DNA of 64,000 bases from Marsupella aquatica (Eukaryota > Marchantiophyta). The notes under the pieces are model-generated. The model was not told where the DNA came from. It made no database searches and saw nothing but the letters and a program-made list of their open reading frames with translations. The stretch lies in assembly GCA_973895155.1 (NCBI GenBank), contig OZ316899.1, forward strand, positions 8,494,001 through 8,558,000, given 5' to 3'. Both the position numbers and the translations under genes were made by a program. This document shows positions 22,557-32,947 of the stretch, piece by piece (the first letter of the stretch is position 1; every line of letters starts with the position of its first letter).

Positions 22557-23060
22557 GACATGGAGAGGGCTTTGATCCAGAGTAGAACTCAAGATTTGTT
22601 GGAGGCTGGTTTGGTGGAGATCTCATATGGGGAGTATGCATCTGCCATAGTGATGCCAGCCAAGAAGGATGTGCATGACAATTATATAGATAGGCAAATG
22701 TGTGGTGATTATCAACCTAAGTATTAATTGTCAGACAAAATCTAATTGATATGCCATGCCCACACCGGAGGAGATCTTTGATGTTGTAGGGCATGCAAAG
22801 ATATTTAGTTTGTTGGACCTCAAGGCGGGGTACCATCAATTGCCAATTAGGCATTCTGATAGATCCAAGACAACATCTTGGGGAATTGATTCTTATGGCA
22901 AAGATGGTTTGTATCAGTGGTTGTTCTTACCATTTGGATTGAAGAATGCACCAACTGAATTCCAAAGAGTCATGGATCAAATTCTTGTAGGTTTAGATTT
23001 TGTGAGATGTTACATTGATGATATTTTTTGGTCTATTCTTCTACTATGGAAGAACATCAA
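22557..23060 (+). pseudogene. pol: Gypsy reverse transcriptase fragment
   Basis: The frame shows the N-terminal entry (RTQDLLEAGLVEISYGEYAS, then VMPAKKD and MCGDYQP) broken by stops near 22,730. The main part follows: MPTPEEIFDVVGHAKIFSLL, DLKAGYHQLPI, WLFLPFGLKNAPTEFQRVMD and the catalytic YIDDI at about 23,011-23,025. It copies element RNA into DNA in active relatives. Sequence after the active site is frameshifted and soon jumps to integrase, so the connection and RNase H regions are deleted. Confidence 0.88.
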
Positions 23061-23114
23061 AGACACTTGTAGATTATGTTGGAGAGATTGAGAGAGTTAT
23101 ACAAACCATGAAGA

Positions 23115-23821
23115 GAGGATTGCGTAAGTATGGCTTGCAGGTTGGTCATTTGGGAGATTGGGATCTCCAGCTACCGTTTCAGTCGACAAGCATCACTTGC
23201 ATCCTTCTCACCTTATTTCTTGCTCTATGGTAGAGAGCCAGATTTTCCAATGGCTATTAATCATGATGTGGCAATTGTTGTGGATTTGGATGATCCCGAT
23301 GTTTGGGTCAAGGTGTATTCAGAAAGGGCATTAGTTTTTGAGAGAGTCATGCCCATGGCCTTTGACAACCTTGCCATTGCCCAACATCTTGATACTTTAA
23401 GGTATGCCACTATTTGTGGAGGAGGTTATCGTGCAAGGATTCAACGATTTCATCCTGGAGATTTTGTTTATTGTAGCAAATAGCACCAACAACACTTGAT
23501 GTGACCGCAGGTCGGAAAATCTTACGTGTGCATGAAGTGTTGTCTTCTGGTGTCCTAATGTTGGAAGGACGTGATGGTATGGTTTGGAAGGATCATGTGC
23601 GCAATTGTGCACCATGTCATCTTTCAAACATTGATGGTACTGTAGATCCAAGTTTGGCTCATGTTCATGCCAGCTTGAAGTGTATGTTGTGTGGATCTGC
23701 TCAAGGAGCAACCACTATGTTGATTTGTGATAAGTGTTCTAGAGGATGGCACATGTCGTGTTTGACATCACCATTAGAGTTGATTCCTAGTGGATCATGG
23801 TTGTGTTCTCAATGTTGGTGA
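23115..23821 (+). pseudogene. Integrase C-terminus fused to a PHD finger
   Basis: The frame from 23,130 reads LASFSPYFLLYGREPDFPM, IAQHLDTLRYA and RIQRFHPGDFVYCSK, the C-terminal part of a gypsy integrase, to a TAG at 23,481. After a frameshift, 23,501-23,821 gives KILRVHEVLSSGVLMLEGRDG, then a PHD zinc finger: CMLCG, ICDKCSRGWHMSC, GSWLCSQC, the full Cys4-His-Cys3 pattern with the conserved Trp. PHD fingers read histone tails and could help choose insertion sites, as chromodomains do in other gypsy elements. The finger itself is intact and ends at TGA 23,819. Confidence 0.82.
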
Positions 23822-23983
23822 AACTGACTAGTTACCATTGGTGTTCTCATGGAAGGTACATAGATTGCAGGAAGGTGATTGATGGGGCTCACTTCCACCC
23901 GGCCTCTTGATCTCCACACTTAAAAAGGTGTATATCAACCTTGTAGAACTTATGGCTAGTTAGAGTTAGGGGACCTCACTCCC

Positions 23984-24252
23984 AACTAGGGGGGCGATTG
24001 TGGGTTTTGGACATGTGTGGATAGGAGTTTCATTTGTACTCCATTCTCTTATGTTTGTGATATTGATTGTGACTATGTTTAGATATGTGTGACAAGCAAT
24101 GTATGTGGTGTAGCGATGTTTAAGCGCACAACAACATACACAAAAGATATGTCAAGCCCCTGCCCATTTAGTAGCACTTTACAAGAAAAGCCTAAGGCCA
24201 TCCAAACTTGAAACACATGGTACCTTTCTTGAATCTGTTGAGGTCTTCCTGG
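23984..24252 (+). repeat. Polypurine tract and start of 3' LTR of the gypsy relic
   Basis: AACTAGGGGGGCGAT (23,984-23,998) is followed by TGTGGGTTTTGGACATG, a plausible LTR start. The LTR end is not visible; the copia relic begins by 24,253. No gene here. Confidence 0.45.
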
Positions 24253-24945
24253 AGATTCACTTAGTAATGCAGTCCCCTACCGTTGATGACCCATATTTCT
24301 GCATAGTAGATAGTAGGACATCCCACACTATCCTGCAAAATAGAAAATATTTTAGGGAGATAACCTCTTCCAATAGGAGAGTAACAACTATTATGGGACA
24401 ACACCAGATTGAGGAAGGACATGGTCCCGCCACAGTAATCCTCCCAAAAGGCAGAGCTATACATATAAAATCTGCAATATATGGCCCAAAAGCCACGAGG
24501 AACCTCCTCAGCTTTTAAGACATACGGGCTAACAACCTGCACATAGACACAAATATCATCAACTCCCAAAAGGTGATCACATCATTGCTAAAACCCACAC
24601 CGAAAATGATATAAGAGAAACCCTATCTGCCTACCCATTGGGATACTATGCCACAAAAACTTGCTATCATGCAGTATCACATTCTAACTCCATCACAAAC
24701 TTATGGCATAGGAGACTGGGCCACCCAAGCACCAGTATGTTCCATAAAATCATTTGAGACACAAAGGGAATACCAAATATAGTGCATCCAAGGTCCTTGA
24801 AGGACCCATGCATAGCATCTTCGCAAGGCAAGGTGACCACCAAGCCATCTCCATCAACAATAGAAAGAAACATCCCAAAATTCTTGGAGAGGCTTGATGC
24901 TGATGTTTGCAACCCCATAGATCCCCCTAGTGGGCCATTCCAATT
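24253..24945 (+). pseudogene. Ty1/copia relic, left part (protease to integrase)
   Basis: The frame at 24,267-24,518 contains a protease-like CIVDSRTSHTIL (the active-site DSG/DSA changed to DSR), followed by RNLLSF. The GAG-pre-integrase module follows with stops (RLGHPSTSMFHKI). The integrase start is at 24,782-24,945: FLERLDADVCNPIDPPSGPFQF. The last codons are cut exactly by the Tat-lineage element and resume at 36,837. Many stops. Confidence 0.8.
24941..24945. other. 5-bp target duplication of Tat-lineage element (left copy)
   Basis: CAATT directly before the 5' LTR (TGTGACG at 24,946). It is repeated at 36,832-36,836 directly after the 3' LTR (GTGACA). Confidence 0.93.
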
Positions 24946-25303
24946 TGTGACGCCACCGGTACGGCGGTTAATGAGTGATTCGGTCTAACTGCGCTTAGCA
25001 CGTGCATTAGGAGTGTCTTAGGCCGCTATTATTAGCATAACGACAGTATTTAGGTAATCATTATGGGTAGGACATCATTAGGCAATAAGGGGGAATTCAG
25101 GTTCGGACTGGCGGCGGGTCGCTATTCGCACACCCGGGTTACGAGCGTGGAGGGGCCCCTCCCTCGGGTCCGTATAACGTACTTAAGAAGCGGCCACTGA
25201 CACGCGCTGACTCAGACCGGCGGAGTGGCCGGTACACCACAAGCGTGAGCGGTTCAGCCTATGGGCGTCGAGGAGACGTCGGGGGACCGACAAGCCCTCA
25301 AGG

Positions 25304-25309
25304 TATAAA
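25304..25309 (+). promoter_or_regulatory. TATA box of the 5' LTR
   Basis: TATAAA in the context aggTATAAAAgggg. It is conserved in the 3' LTR (33,170-33,175). Transcription would start about 30 bases downstream, near 25,335, so U3 is only about 390 bp and the whole LTR ORF lies downstream in R-U5. Confidence 0.75.
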
Positions 25310-25411
25310 AGGGGAGCCAACCCTTTGTAGTGCACCAGTCCATCAGTCCACGCGCCAGCTTCGACCCCAGCTCTCTCGTTCGCTCTAAGTTGCCACTACT
25401 ATCTCCTCTGA

Positions 25412-28059
25412 ATGTCGCACACGATCCTCTCCAGCTCGGCCATTCGATTCTGGACGCAGTTCCTATCTACCGGAAGGCACTTGGCCGACTCATTGAAACA
25501 CGCCAACCCGCGCCGATACGAAATCGAATGCGAGTACGAGAGAGCCATCCGCCTAGCAGGACGACACCACTACATCCTTAACTTTAACTACCCGTCTCAG
25601 AGCGAGCTTTACCGACCAGCATAAGTATCTGGGTACTTCTTCAACGGAGACAAATATATCGGTTTCTGGGAAGCATTGCTTCGGCTTCCAGACGAGGTCT
25701 TCAATATCCCGGGTACGATCGACTTGCAACGACATCACTTCGACCACATCCCTGCTCAGGTTCGGGCTATCATCAACAGCGAGTCCAACACTACCCATTC
25801 GACAAGGTCGTCTACACTTGCTTTGGAGAACTTCTACCAGCATCTACAGAGCTTCATGGGAACTCGGCCATCAACCAACATGACCAACTCAGTCGAACCC
25901 ATACCCGTACCTATACCCGTACCCATGCAACCTCAGGCTCAGCTTCAGCTTTAGCCTCAGCCGCAGCCTAGCCAAACCCCACCACCGATCGCCCAGCCAG
26001 CACAAGTACGCTCCGTCATCAACGCCGTGGATCTTAGCGATGACGACGAGGCTACCCCACCCTTGACCAGGCGGCCCAGAGGAACAAGCGCTCAGGGGGC
26101 CGACACTATATCGTCCCCACCCCCTGCTCTGACCCCAGGAGCGGCCCCGACAGACAACATGGTGACCATGGTCGCCCCGGGCCCGTTACTAACGGCAGTG
26201 GCACTACCCAGGCCCGATCGGGAGGATGGGGAAGTGTCACCTTCCCCGAGCCAGTCACGGGGGAAGAAGAGGAAGGAATCCACCACTACATCCGGGTTAC
26301 CGTTGGCCACGGTAGCCGTAGCCAAGGTGACGATGCACCGCATGGGGGAAAATGCTCACAAAAACATCCTCCATCCCAAGCATGCGGTGTACCTGAAGAC
26401 TCAGGGATTCGAGCACCTCGCCTCCCTCCCCTGGAACACTTGCAGGTACTATGGGGAGGACATGACGGAGTTAATCAGGAATTATGATGACGCGCGTCAA
26501 CATACTCGGCTACGGGGAAGGAGTATGTCCCTCACGGAAGAACGGCTCAGGATGATCTTCGGGTTACCCGAAGATGACCATCGAGTCGAATCACGGGCTC
26601 CCGGGGGCAAGGGAGCCAAGTACCAATCTTCAAGTTTTCCCTCAGAGGGAGCAGTGGACAACGGGTTCGTGATGAAGACCTGCCTCATCCCCGAGATAGC
26701 TGAGCGACTGGAGTTCCAGAGGTACGCCCTCCACATGATGGAACCCCGGGGGGAGATCTCCGCCGCCCAAGTTATCCAGGTCGAGAACTATCGACCTAGG
26801 AAGTGGGCGTCGTACTTCGCTAAGAAATTCCATGAAGAGATGGAGCGGCGAAGGAAGACGCTGTACATTGGCGGGAAGGCGTATTTCGCTAGCCACATCG
26901 AGATCATTCTTGAGTGGTACGCCCGGTTTGATCGACGAACCCTTCCCCGTGTCAACGTTACAAAGCTGGTCCCAACTAGGTGGGTTTTCCCGGCCTTGGA
27001 GAGACGGCCCCAACCCGAGGCCCGAAGTCCAGCGGACACGCCAGCTTCACCCACCCCACCTCCACAAGTAGCTATAGTCGTAACCGAGGAGGTACCGCAT
27101 GGGTTGGTTGTCGCAACCATTGATGCGACCCAACAAGCCGAGCTAAGTACAGAAGTTGGTACGGCGGAGGTCTTACCCGAGCCCGGGTCTCCCAAAGACC
27201 CACCGGTGGCTATTCCGGAGAACAAGACATTGCTGCAGGAGGACACTCCAGCCCCTTCCAACGTTACGTCCCCAGGGCTGGACGTCACTGCCCCGGCCCC
27301 CGCGCGTGTTGACGTCTGCCTGTGCCCAACTCCGGACAGGCACAACCTGGACCACCCGGAACTCTTCGTACCGGGTACATTTCTGAACGGGCTTCTGGGA
27401 GATTTCTCTCATCAAATTTCCCGGGATACCGGGGAGTTCATGGCCCGGAAGGTAGCCTGTTTCTTCAATCAGGAATTGGTTGCCGCAGTAAAGGTAGGTC
27501 GGGCCCAATCAGAGGCCCTTCAGAGGATAGAGCGGTACCGGGTGGAGTCCATGTACCTAAAGAATGAAGTTGCGGCTCAAGAGGCTGAGCTTCTGCAACT
27601 ACGACCCAAGGTTGCAGCCGCCGATGAGTTGTTAGCAAAGGCGCACGCTCTTACCGCCCTAGCCGAACAGGCCAAAGCTAGGAACGAGGCCGAGATTACA
27701 CGACTCCGGAACCAGATTGACAGTTTGAAGAATCAAACCGTCACCTGGCAGAAAGACCTGGAGGAGACCGAGGAACGGGCCCAGCGAGACACGGCGGAGA
27801 TAGCCATGCTGCAGGCCGAGGTGGCGCGGCTCCAAACCAAGGCCGAGAAGCAGGACCAGCTAGCGGGTAAACTGACGAGCGACGCCCAGCAGCTGGAGGA
27901 GGCATGTCAGGAGGTAGCAGGGAGACGGACGCGGCGAGGTGAGAGAACGAATCTCTGCTGGACCAGGTCCAGCTCCTCAAGGCGGACAATGACAGGCTTC
28001 GAAGGCAGCAGGATGGCCGCTCCCATTCGGGCGGCTCTGGCAAGCGTGCCAGGCATTAG
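25412..28059 (+). pseudogene. LTR-encoded ORF (about 883 codons), 5' copy
   Basis: A long reading frame lies wholly inside the LTR and upstream of the primer-binding site. From ATG 25,412 (MSHTILSSSAIRFW) it covers an N-terminal domain, a Val-Pro/Gln-Pro repeat, an acidic/Ser-Pro linker (residues about 205-310), a conserved globular domain (about 310-520, with SMSLTEERLRMIFGLP, FQRYALHMMEPRGE, KKFHEEMERRRKTLY), a Pro/Thr linker, a segment DHPELFVPGTFLNGLLGDFS, and a C-terminal coiled coil of about 200 residues. Lesions in this copy are TAA 25,622, TAG 25,952 and a 1-base deletion near 27,918. The largest intact part is 26,027-28,081. No known domain recognised. In the genomic RNA it would be the first cistron. 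The protein is conserved in the diverged LTR at 61,562-64,000. Confidence 0.8.
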
Positions 28060-28773
28060 CAGCGGAGTAGGAATAGATTAGGATTAGGACTGGCTTAGTC
28101 AGGCTCTTGGGACAGGCACCTGCCTTAGGTACAGCAGCGCTGCCATGCTGTCCAGCCTGCGTAGATTAGGATCTTCTAATAAGACACAACCGTTTTCCGG
28201 CCTGACTGTCAGCTTAGTTAGGACCTTAGTCAGCAAATCTTCGGCGAGAGGACACCCCGTCCCTCGTCCCTTAGTATTTAGTGCACCCCTCGGTAGAGGC
28301 GGGGGGGGGGGTTTAGTTGCAGAGTTGGACGTCCGCGGTATGTGCGGGGAGTCCCGACCTCTGGGAATGAAAGAGTACCAAGGGGAGGGGGTAGGACTAA
28401 GCTCGCCGGGCGAGTGCGGAGCCGAGCTCCGTTGTAGTGTGCACCCTCGGCCTTGAACCTGTTCATTCCGGGGCTGTCGGGTCAACTAAGTGTACGCATA
28501 TGTTCCCTTTGTAGAAAAATCCTTTCCCATCATTTTCCTTTGTGTAAATTGAGATTGTATGCATGTGCGCGTGTATGTGTGTGGGTTTCTCGTATATGGG
28601 TGGCAGCGCCAGGCCGAACGCACTACCCGAGACATGCACAGGGTGCAGCCTACGGGTAAGTGGTTGCCAGCACGGGTTGAGGACCAATATCATCGAATCT
28701 GGATCGAAGGCGGACAGCACGAAGGCTTAGAAGCCCTTAAGCCGGGGTCGATCCTGCTATCGACTAAGGTACG

Positions 28774-28787
28774 TTCCGGTGGCGGAA
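28774..28787 (+). other. Small conserved stem-loop in LTR tail
   Basis: TTCCG-GTGG-CGGAA can pair into a 5-bp stem. The same stem with a changed loop occurs at 36,648-36,661 and in the remnant at 127-140, and with one stem mismatch in the minus-strand LTR at 61,723-61,736. It lies in the R-U5 part of the RNA. Role unknown. Confidence 0.4.
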
Positions 28788-28966
28788 CACAAACCATACC
28801 TAGGAGGTGTCCGTATTTAGTAGTATGCGCACTTAGCGCTAGTTTACGAGAATAAGGTGCATTACGTGCTTCCCTTCCTGCCCGAACCCTCAAATTTACG
28901 AGGGATGTGCCCGTCTAAGCTGAAGTCTGAGTTAAGGCCGCAGCCGACGACGTGACATAGCCTTTG

Positions 28967-28990
28967 TTTTGGCGCTAGATGGAGGGGGCA
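28967..28990 (+). other. Primer-binding site region of Tat-lineage element
   Basis: About ten bases after the 5' LTR comes TTGGCGCTAGATGGAGGGGG. It starts with TGG, complementary to a tRNA CCA end, and is of the TGGCGC type seen in plant Tat/Athila elements. It is not the initiator-methionine type. I cannot name the tRNA by eye. Confidence 0.6.
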
Positions 28991-29080
28991 CTCTACATAT
29001 CGTAGAGGGGAGACATGTGCGTATTCACCTAGGCAGGATACATCAGGACGTAGTACTAACCATCACATTTATATGAGTAA

Positions 29081-31249
29081 ATGCCCGTCACTCATTCTCA
29101 AGCAGCTTACTTGAGGAGATTGACCAGCGAACGAGAAAGTGCAACCACGACAAGTTCCGATTCTTCGGGCTCGGAGGACTCGCAATCGCCCCGACGTATG
29201 AACATACCCCCGGGACCTTCGGGGTCCGGTTCGACCGGTCCTGCTGCGGTTCCTCCGCCACCACCACCACCACCGCCACCTCCACCACCACCTATGGCAG
29301 CCGCTTCATTGATGGCCCGCGCTGCTCAAGCTCCTCCACAAATATCGCAACGATCGCAATTTCATTATCGACCTTTCAAGGGGCGTCATGGGGACGATCC
29401 GGATGAATGGTTGGATGAGTTTGAAGCCACTGCTAAAGCTAATGGGGAAGACGCCATTAAGCTAACCGTCCTCCCGGGGGTGATGCGGGGAGAAGCTCGT
29501 CCATGGTACAACTCGTTGCCACCCGGGACTACATGGGCACAATTCCAAGCTCCATTGCTGCAGGAGTTTCGTGCCATTGGATCAGAACAACGTTCTCTAT
29601 TAAAGATTGGCCAGCTTCGCATGGGAAAGAAGGAGTCCCTGCGGAAGTTCATTCAGAAGTTTCAGAAACTTGCGGCCAAGATCTGGCCCAGGCCGGGAGA
29701 CGCGCTCCAGCTTACATGCTTCCTTCATGGTTTGCCCACGAATATGCAATTATGGGTACGCCAGAATAATCCAATTTCAATGCAGGCGGCCATAGCGTGC
29801 GCTGAAACTTACCGGGAGTCCACCTATAACTCCTGGCGGAGCCAGCGAGCACGCCGCAAGAAGGGTAAGTACGAGACCTTCAGTGACAGTGACTCCGAAT
29901 CGGACGACGAGAGGAAGAAGAAATGCAAGAAGAAGAAGAAACATCATTCGACCTCGTCCAGCTCTGAGACGGAATCCAGTTCGGATTCAGCTTCAAGCAC
30001 CGGATCCTCTACCTCCAGTTCATCAGGAAGTGACTCGGAGGGCGGAAGCCGGAGCAAAAAGAAGAAGAGACGAGTGAAGAAGGAGGGGAAGATCAAACCC
30101 CGGGCGCGAAGAACAATACCAGATCCAAAGGCTACCGAAGCAGACAAGCTGAACGAAATCACGGATCGCCTCAAAGCACTGTCAGTACATCTTGCGGAAA
30201 ATCCGGTGGAGAAGAAGAAGCCATCTGAGATTCGAGCCCATGCGTGGTGTTCAAAGTGCTTCCAATCCGGCCATGTGGTGCAGGAATGCCCAAGGTGGAA
30301 GAACCGAGTTCACCAAGTAGAGCTGGATGATGTTGACAACCCGGGTCCCGAATCGGAGTCCACGGAGTATTTCTTTGAGGACCCTCTTGATTCCGTGTAC
30401 CAGATTTCAACGATAGGTCCGCGTAATTTAGCGGGTAGAACTGCATACCCCTACCCAAACAATGGCCGGAGTTTCCAGGTTATCAGTAACCCGAGCATCC
30501 CTCCTAAGCCAGGGATTTGGCGATCCCCGGTTTGTTATAACTGTGAAAAGCCAGGACACTTTGCGAGGGAATGCACCGAACCAAGACGTCAGGGAGATGG
30601 CCGAGGCACACCACTATGTCAAGTCTGCAAAATGGAGGCTCATTCCACGGCCAACTGTCCGTTGGTAATCGCTGCTCGAACGAGCACAGCTAGACCGGCC
30701 TAGGCTGGACCGGCCACAAGCGATGCAGTCGTCCAAATGATTGTTGTAGAATGGCAAGATGACAACACCGAGTGGGTGAATCTGGTGGACGTGGCGGAAC
30801 ACCCTAATCCATCTGACGAGGCTGAGTGCTATCGTGTGTCAACAAGAGCTGAACGGAAGGAAGAGAAGCAGGAGGAGAAACGCAGGAAAAAGCAAGATAC
30901 TACTCCGGTGCAGCCAGCGATAGATATACCCCCGAAGAAGGACGATGACTACCGACGGGACGACCCGAAGCTATTTTTCCCTCGCATCGAAGAATTGGTA
31001 AAGAAATAGCTGGAGGCTTATGAAGCTCAGGAATACCAGAAGGCAATCGATAAGGACATCAAAGCAGCCGAGACAGCCCGGCAACAGGAGCAAGAAAAGC
31101 AAGATAAACAAGAGGAAGCCAAGCAGCAGCCGAAGGAAGAAACGAAGGAGGACTATGATATTAAGGAGGACGTGAAGAGTTGCCCGGTTACAGCAACGGT
31201 GGGGCAACTGCTGCAGAACAACCCATAGTACAGACGGCAACTAAGGGAG
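29081..31249 (+). pseudogene. gag: Tat-lineage gag (capsid and nucleocapsid)
   Basis: Opens MPVTHSQAAYLRRLTSE at 29,081. It has a Ser-rich start, a run of 14 prolines (about residues 62-75), and a capsid domain of the retrotransposon gag type (PFKGRHGDDPDEWLDEFEA, ARPWYNSLPPGTTWAQFQ, FLHGLPTNMQLWV). A Ser/Lys/Asp-rich disordered region follows, then three CCHC knuckles: CSKCFQSGHVVQEC, CYNCEKPGHFAREC and CQVCKMEAHSTANC. The frame is open for 540 codons to a TAG at 30,701. The same frame then continues, basic and Glu/Lys-rich, through TAG codons at 31,007 and about 31,226 into protease. Apart from these three TAGs it is intact. Confidence 0.9.
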
Positions 31250-32947
31250 TTGCTCATGGGTCGCCGAAGGAGGAGACTACCCCGAGTTGGGATCGCGGAC
31301 TGCAACATGATATGCGAGGACCTTGGAGCGCCGGACATCTCGATCAAAATTAATAATTGTACCATCAAGATGGTTCTTGTAGACGGAGGAGCGGGAGTCA
31401 ACATCATGACTGAAGAAACGTATCAACCCACAACCCAAGCTATCAGATTAGCAAACGGGGCAAGGGTCCTCCCATTAGGCACGCTCACACGAGTGCTCAC
31501 TCTGGTGGGAGGGGTGGAGTTCTATCTCAACTTCCTAGTTATGAGGCCGGTTCATCCCTCCTCTTACCCGGTTCTTCTGGGCAAGCCGTGGCTGTACGGT
31601 GGCCGCGTAGTCACGGATTGGGGAAAGAAGGAGCTACGGTTCGGGGAACCCACCGTACGGGTATCATGGGCAATGGACGATTATCAGGGAGAAACCCCAC
31701 AAGGACCCGAGGAATATGATTCGGAGACCTCGGAGGAAGAGGAACTCAATATGATTGAACTCATCTCGTCCCTGTCCGAGGAAGATGTCTTCGGAGTTGA
31801 AGCAACCCGCGAAACACATCTCCTAAATTACCCGAGGGCTGCCATTGAGTCCACCCCAAGCACATCTACTGCCGGGGATGAGGAAACGCACAAACAACTC
31901 GTCGAGACGGAGGACAAGGCTCCAAGTAAGCAGGGAGCCGAGACTGCTTCTACCGTTGCAGAGCCTCGTGACCACGAACCAGTCCAACAACCGCCCGAGG
32001 CCAAAAACTCAAGACCGAGACATAAGAAACGAGTCTCATGGGATCCGTCCATTCCGCAATTGGAGGAAGTAACTCCAATCCCGAGACCAATCCCGGTTCC
32101 ACCCATGTACGGAGGAGTTCGGTTAGCTGAGCTTGATGCGAGCCTGGACCCGAGCCTGCAAAACCAGGTTGAAGTCATCAGGAAGGAGCACTACCGGAAG
32201 TACACCATTGGGATGGACAAATCTTTTAACCTGGGCCACGCTCTGACAGGGGAGGCTGAAAAATCCATCCAAGCTTTGCTCAAGGAATGTGAAGATGTGT
32301 TTGCATGGAGTCATCATGATTTAACAGGCGTCTCCCCCAAGTTGGGAGAACACACGATCGATCTGAACCTAGGAACCCATGCGGTACGGCAGCGACAACG
32401 TCGCATGAACCCGAGGTACTCCATCTTAGTGAAGGAGGAAATTGATCGTCTCCTCGCCGCCGATATCATCTACCCGGTAATGGCCAGCGACTGGGTCTCT
32501 CCCATTGTCATTGTACCAAAGAAGGGAGGTACGGATGGAAAACCTAAGATTCGTATCTGTCAGGACTACCGTAAGCTTAACGACGCAACCCGAAAAGACC
32601 ATTTATCATTACCATTCACGGATATGGTTCTAGATATGGTCGCCCGAAATGAAATCTATACATTTCTTGACGGGTATTCAGGTTATAACCAAATCTGGAT
32701 TCGCCTCGCGGATCAGCTCAAAACAACTTTCACTATGGAGTGGGGGACTTTCGCATTTCGGAGGATGCCTTTCGGTCTGTGTAACGCCCCGGCCATGTTT
32801 CAACGCCTTATGATGAATATCTTCCAGGATTTCCTACGGGAATTTCTGGAGATATTTATCGATGACTTTGCCATCTTCGGAACCGTTGCCATGCACCCCG
32901 AACACCTAAGACGAACGTTGCAACGATTATGGGTAGGACATCATTAG
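31250..32947 (+). pseudogene. pol: Tat-lineage protease and truncated reverse transcriptase
   Basis: In frame with gag. The protease shows MVLVDGGAGVNIM (catalytic Asp in the DGGAG form) and YPVLLGKPWLY. An acidic linker follows (DSETSEEEEL to about codon 290). Reverse transcriptase then shows [65 protein letters not shown] and the catalytic FIDDFAIFG. It breaks at 32,926 where 3' LTR sequence begins, adding a chimeric tail (WVGHH) before the stop. The thumb, RNase H and integrase are gone, so the copy can move only with help from another element. Confidence 0.92.

Larger units (their letters stand above)
20640..24250 (+). mobile_element. Gypsy-type relic carrying DNA methyltransferase and PHD finger
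   Basis: Plus-strand order is DNA cytosine methyltransferase (about 21,040-22,114), a short tandem repeat, reverse transcriptase (22,557-23,060), integrase C-terminus and PHD finger (23,115-23,821), polypurine tract AACTAGGGGGGCGAT (23,984-23,998) and the start of a 3' LTR (TGTGGGTTTTGG at 23,999). The 5' LTR and gag are not identified. RNase H and most of integrase are lost. Frames are broken by many stops. The right limit is set by the copia relic that starts by about 24,253. Confidence 0.65.
24946..28957 (+). repeat. 5' LTR (4,012 bp)
   Basis: Begins TGTGACGCC and ends GACGACGTGACA. It matches 32,926-36,831 from base 25,060 onward. It contains a TATA box at 25,304, an LTR ORF (25,412-28,059), a poly-G run at 28,301 and a conserved small hairpin at 28,774-28,787. 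Confidence 0.95.
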
